Assembly (NCBI GenBank): GCA_000333855.2
Contig: CM007339.1
Location: forward strand, 134,563 to 185,723
DNA from: Endotrypanum monterogeii
Lineage: Eukaryota; Euglenozoa; Kinetoplastea; Trypanosomatida; Trypanosomatidae
Length of the DNA stretch: 51,161 nucleotides
Reading direction: 5' to 3'
In this document: positions 49,602-51,161 of the stretch, one piece after another
Numbering within the stretch: position 1 is the first letter of the stretch
How the letters are laid out: each line of letters starts with the position of its first letter
Program-made: the position numbers and the translations under genes
Notes under the pieces: generated by a model
Database searches by the model: none
What the model was told of the DNA's origin: nothing
Seen by the model: only the letters and a program-made list of their open reading frames with translations

Positions 49602-50435
49602 ATGTTCTGCTGTTGCTTTGTTCGACACGCTCTCGCCCTCGCCCCGAGGTACAAGCGAGGCGCGAATGGAGCTGCTCTAGTCGTTTTCCCTGCAGCAGCC
49701 TCAGGGGCAGTCACTTCCCCTGTAGTTAGGTTACAGCAGCGTCGCACCTATGCCACACGTACACGCTCTACTGCGCGTGAGCGACGCCATTACGCACAGC
49801 CCTTGCGCGCGCCTCGATACGGCACGAGCACCCTTGTTGGTCGTCAGAGGAACCCTGTCACCGAATCCGCTACTCTTGACATGGTGTCGAAGGAATTTCT
49901 GACGCCCATGGCGGGGGACATTGCCAAGGGAGTTGGTCACAAGATAGACGCCGCAAACCCCAGTGTCACGGCACGCCCGATGGCAAGGCACAGGTTCTTC
50001 ATGTGGCGTCTGACTCAGCTCATCACATCCAACGGTCAGCCGGTTCGCTACAACGACGCTGGGGTGCCCGTCGAGGGGTCGCTGCTGCTCCTACCATGGC
50101 GAGAACAACTTCGGCTGTGCGCCGCCTTACTCGCAGCCTTTTGTATAACGAAGGCCCTCTTCAACGTGGTGCGCTTCGAGCTCCTCTATTACGGTGTGTG
50201 GAAGCTCAACTACCGCAACGACGACTCCTTCTTTAACCGTCTGCTATACTACACTTCCACCGCCATGCTCGCGGCAGGACTCCTCTTCAGCTTCAATTTG
50301 AATTTTTTTCTTTTTGCGTGTCTTGTAGGGCGGCGTGAAATCGCGGCGCACGTGATGTGTAACATCTTTTCCCATGTGATTCCTCGCCGTACGCTTCAGA
50401 TGCTGGCGAATCGGATAGGGATAGTGATTACGTAG
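49602..50435 (+). CDS. Probable mitochondrial two-pass membrane protein, 277 residues
   Basis: Function not recognised. The N-terminus (MFCCCFVRHALALAPRYKRGANGAALV, then RLQQRRTYATRTRSTARERRHY) is rich in Arg, Ala, Ser and Thr and free of acidic residues up to about residue 60, as in mitochondrial presequences. The middle has MARHRFFMWRLTQLITSNG and an LLLPWREQ segment. Two hydrophobic segments follow: LRLCAALLAAFCITKALFNVVRF (about 169-191) and YYTSTAMLAAGLLFSFNLNFFLFACLVG (about 215-242). Between them lies an aromatic loop (ELLYYGVWKLNYRNDDSFFNRLL). The C-terminus is short and basic. An inner- or outer-membrane protein restricted to kinetoplastids is a plausible inference. The start is the first ATG after a strong acceptor. 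Confidence 0.8.
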   Translation: MFCCCFVRHALALAPRYKRGANGAALVVFPAAASGAVTSPVVRLQQRRTYATRTRSTARERRHYAQPLRAPRYGTSTLVGRQRNPVTESATLDMVSKEFLTPMAGDIAKGVGHKIDAANPSVTARPMARHRFFMWRLTQLITSNGQPVRYNDAGVPVEGSLLLLPWREQLRLCAALLAAFCITKALFNVVRFELLYYGVWKLNYRNDDSFFNRLLYYTSTAMLAAGLLFSFNLNFFLFACLVGRREIAAHVMCNIFSHVIPRRTLQMLANRIGIVIT

Positions 50436-50943
50436 CCAAGTAATGTCTGAGTCGGCACCGCCACCTCCCAGCTGTTTTTATTTGTACTAACCGGCAAGCG
50501 CTCACAGGCGAGGATATAGAATTTTTTTTTTTTTTGGCGAGGGGGGGCGGGGGGCTTGAGTTGTTCAATATGAAAAGTCGTACGCGATCAGTGTGCGTCA
50601 CGGAAACGAGACGCATCACATCCGCATTCTCAAGGACGGAGGAGGAGGAGGAGGAGTACGCGCGCGCATTTCGCTTTTTGTTTTGCCCCCCTTCTTTTTC
50701 TGATCTCTGTTTTTATTTCGGCTTCCGAATTATTTGTTTGTCGTCCTCGTATGCGTGTGTCTACGTGTGTATGTACATTTCTGTTTTGATGCGTTTAAAA
50801 AGACGACACAGCGGCATTCAGGCGCTACTCCTTTGTTTATTGCGTTATTTCTGGCTTCGCCAAAACTCAGCTCATGGCGACACCGGATCCTACTATAGGC
50901 TTCGCGAATAACAGCTACCCCAGTGGACCAAGAGTGGATTTAA

Positions 50944-50974
<31 letters not shown>

Positions 50975-51043
50975 ACGCCCCCGTGGTGGTGGTGGTGGGG
51001 GCTCTATCCCTTCTTCCGTACTTCAAATTTCAGGGAGTTTCAT

Positions 51044-51078
<35 letters not shown>

Positions 51079-51161
51079 TTTATTATTTGTCTAATAGCGA
51101 GTCTTTCTTATTTAGAACGTAGGACGACGGCCGTACCTGACGTCGTTTCGGTTTGGCTAAG
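50436..51161 (+). other. 3'UTR-like sequence to the window end
   Basis: Contains poly-T and then a G-rich stretch (50536-50556), a GAG run (50638-50655), (TG)n at 50944-50970, GGT/GGGG repeats near 50983-51001, and (TA)n at 51044-51074. No coding frame is supported. The next gene, if any, starts beyond the window. Confidence 0.65.

Noticed and set aside
1..51161. CRISPR arrays, bacterial operons, transposons and tRNA genes
   Set aside because: No regularly spaced repeats, transposase or reverse transcriptase frames were seen. tRNA genes were only looked for by eye and none was spotted; a covariance search would be needed to exclude them.

Overview
The window is a stretch of nuclear chromosome from a trypanosomatid flagellate of Leishmania-like type. 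The reasons are as follows. Every convincing gene lies on the + strand and is intron-free. Genes are separated by long, very pyrimidine-rich intergenic DNA loaded with (TG/CA)n, (TA)n and poly-T tracts. Most ATGs are preceded, with no intervening ATG, by a polypyrimidine tract and AG dinucleotide of the kind used for spliced-leader trans-splicing. Several proteins also carry the long Ser/Ala-rich low-complexity extensions common in these parasites. From memory only, and not verified, RPS13 and a nucleosome assembly protein lie close together on Leishmania chromosome 19, so this may be the syntenic region. I cannot name the species.

Layout, left to right: a giant DYRK-family kinase (18-5663) with a DFS instead of DFG motif and a huge insert inside the catalytic core; a 5.6 kb non-coding stretch; a 1134-residue low-complexity protein (11240-14644); a 3.6 kb non-coding stretch ending in a ladder of poly-T/AG acceptors; a 2161-residue WD40 / Sfi1-like / coiled-coil / PDZ protein (18289-24774); ribosomal protein S13/uS15 (26105-26560); a Sec22-like longin SNARE (28278-29120); the proteasome maturation factor UMP1/POMP (30520-30894); RNA polymerase III subunit RPC10/Rpc11 (32398-32871); a Vam6/Vps39/TRAP1-family tethering protein with an ankyrin-like C-terminus (33602-37411); a NAP1-family histone chaperone with an RGG tail (38210-39262); an unrecognised 917-residue protein (41581-44334); a possible 92-residue protein (44702-44980); WASH complex subunit 3/CCDC53 (45536-46432); a possible 86-residue membrane protein (46846-47106); an unrecognised 352-residue protein (47224-48282); and a probable mitochondrial two-pass membrane protein (49602-50435).

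This is one directional part of a polycistronic transcription unit, so co-linearity implies shared transcription but not shared function. Three genes do touch endosome/secretory traffic (Sec22-like SNARE, Vps39-like tether, WASH subunit). Control is expected to be post-transcriptional. The sequence offers candidate elements for it: 3'UTR hairpins, G-quadruplex-forming runs on the mRNA strand (one about 20 nt upstream of a start codon), upstream AUGs before RPC10 and the Vps39-like gene, and multiple alternative acceptors.

I saw no mobile element, CRISPR array, or credible minus-strand gene. tRNA genes were looked for only by eye and cannot be excluded. No wholly new system is evident. The most unusual items are the kinase architecture, the WD40-Sfi1-PDZ combination, the Vps39-ankyrin protein, the altered zinc knuckle of RPC10, and the structured UTR elements.
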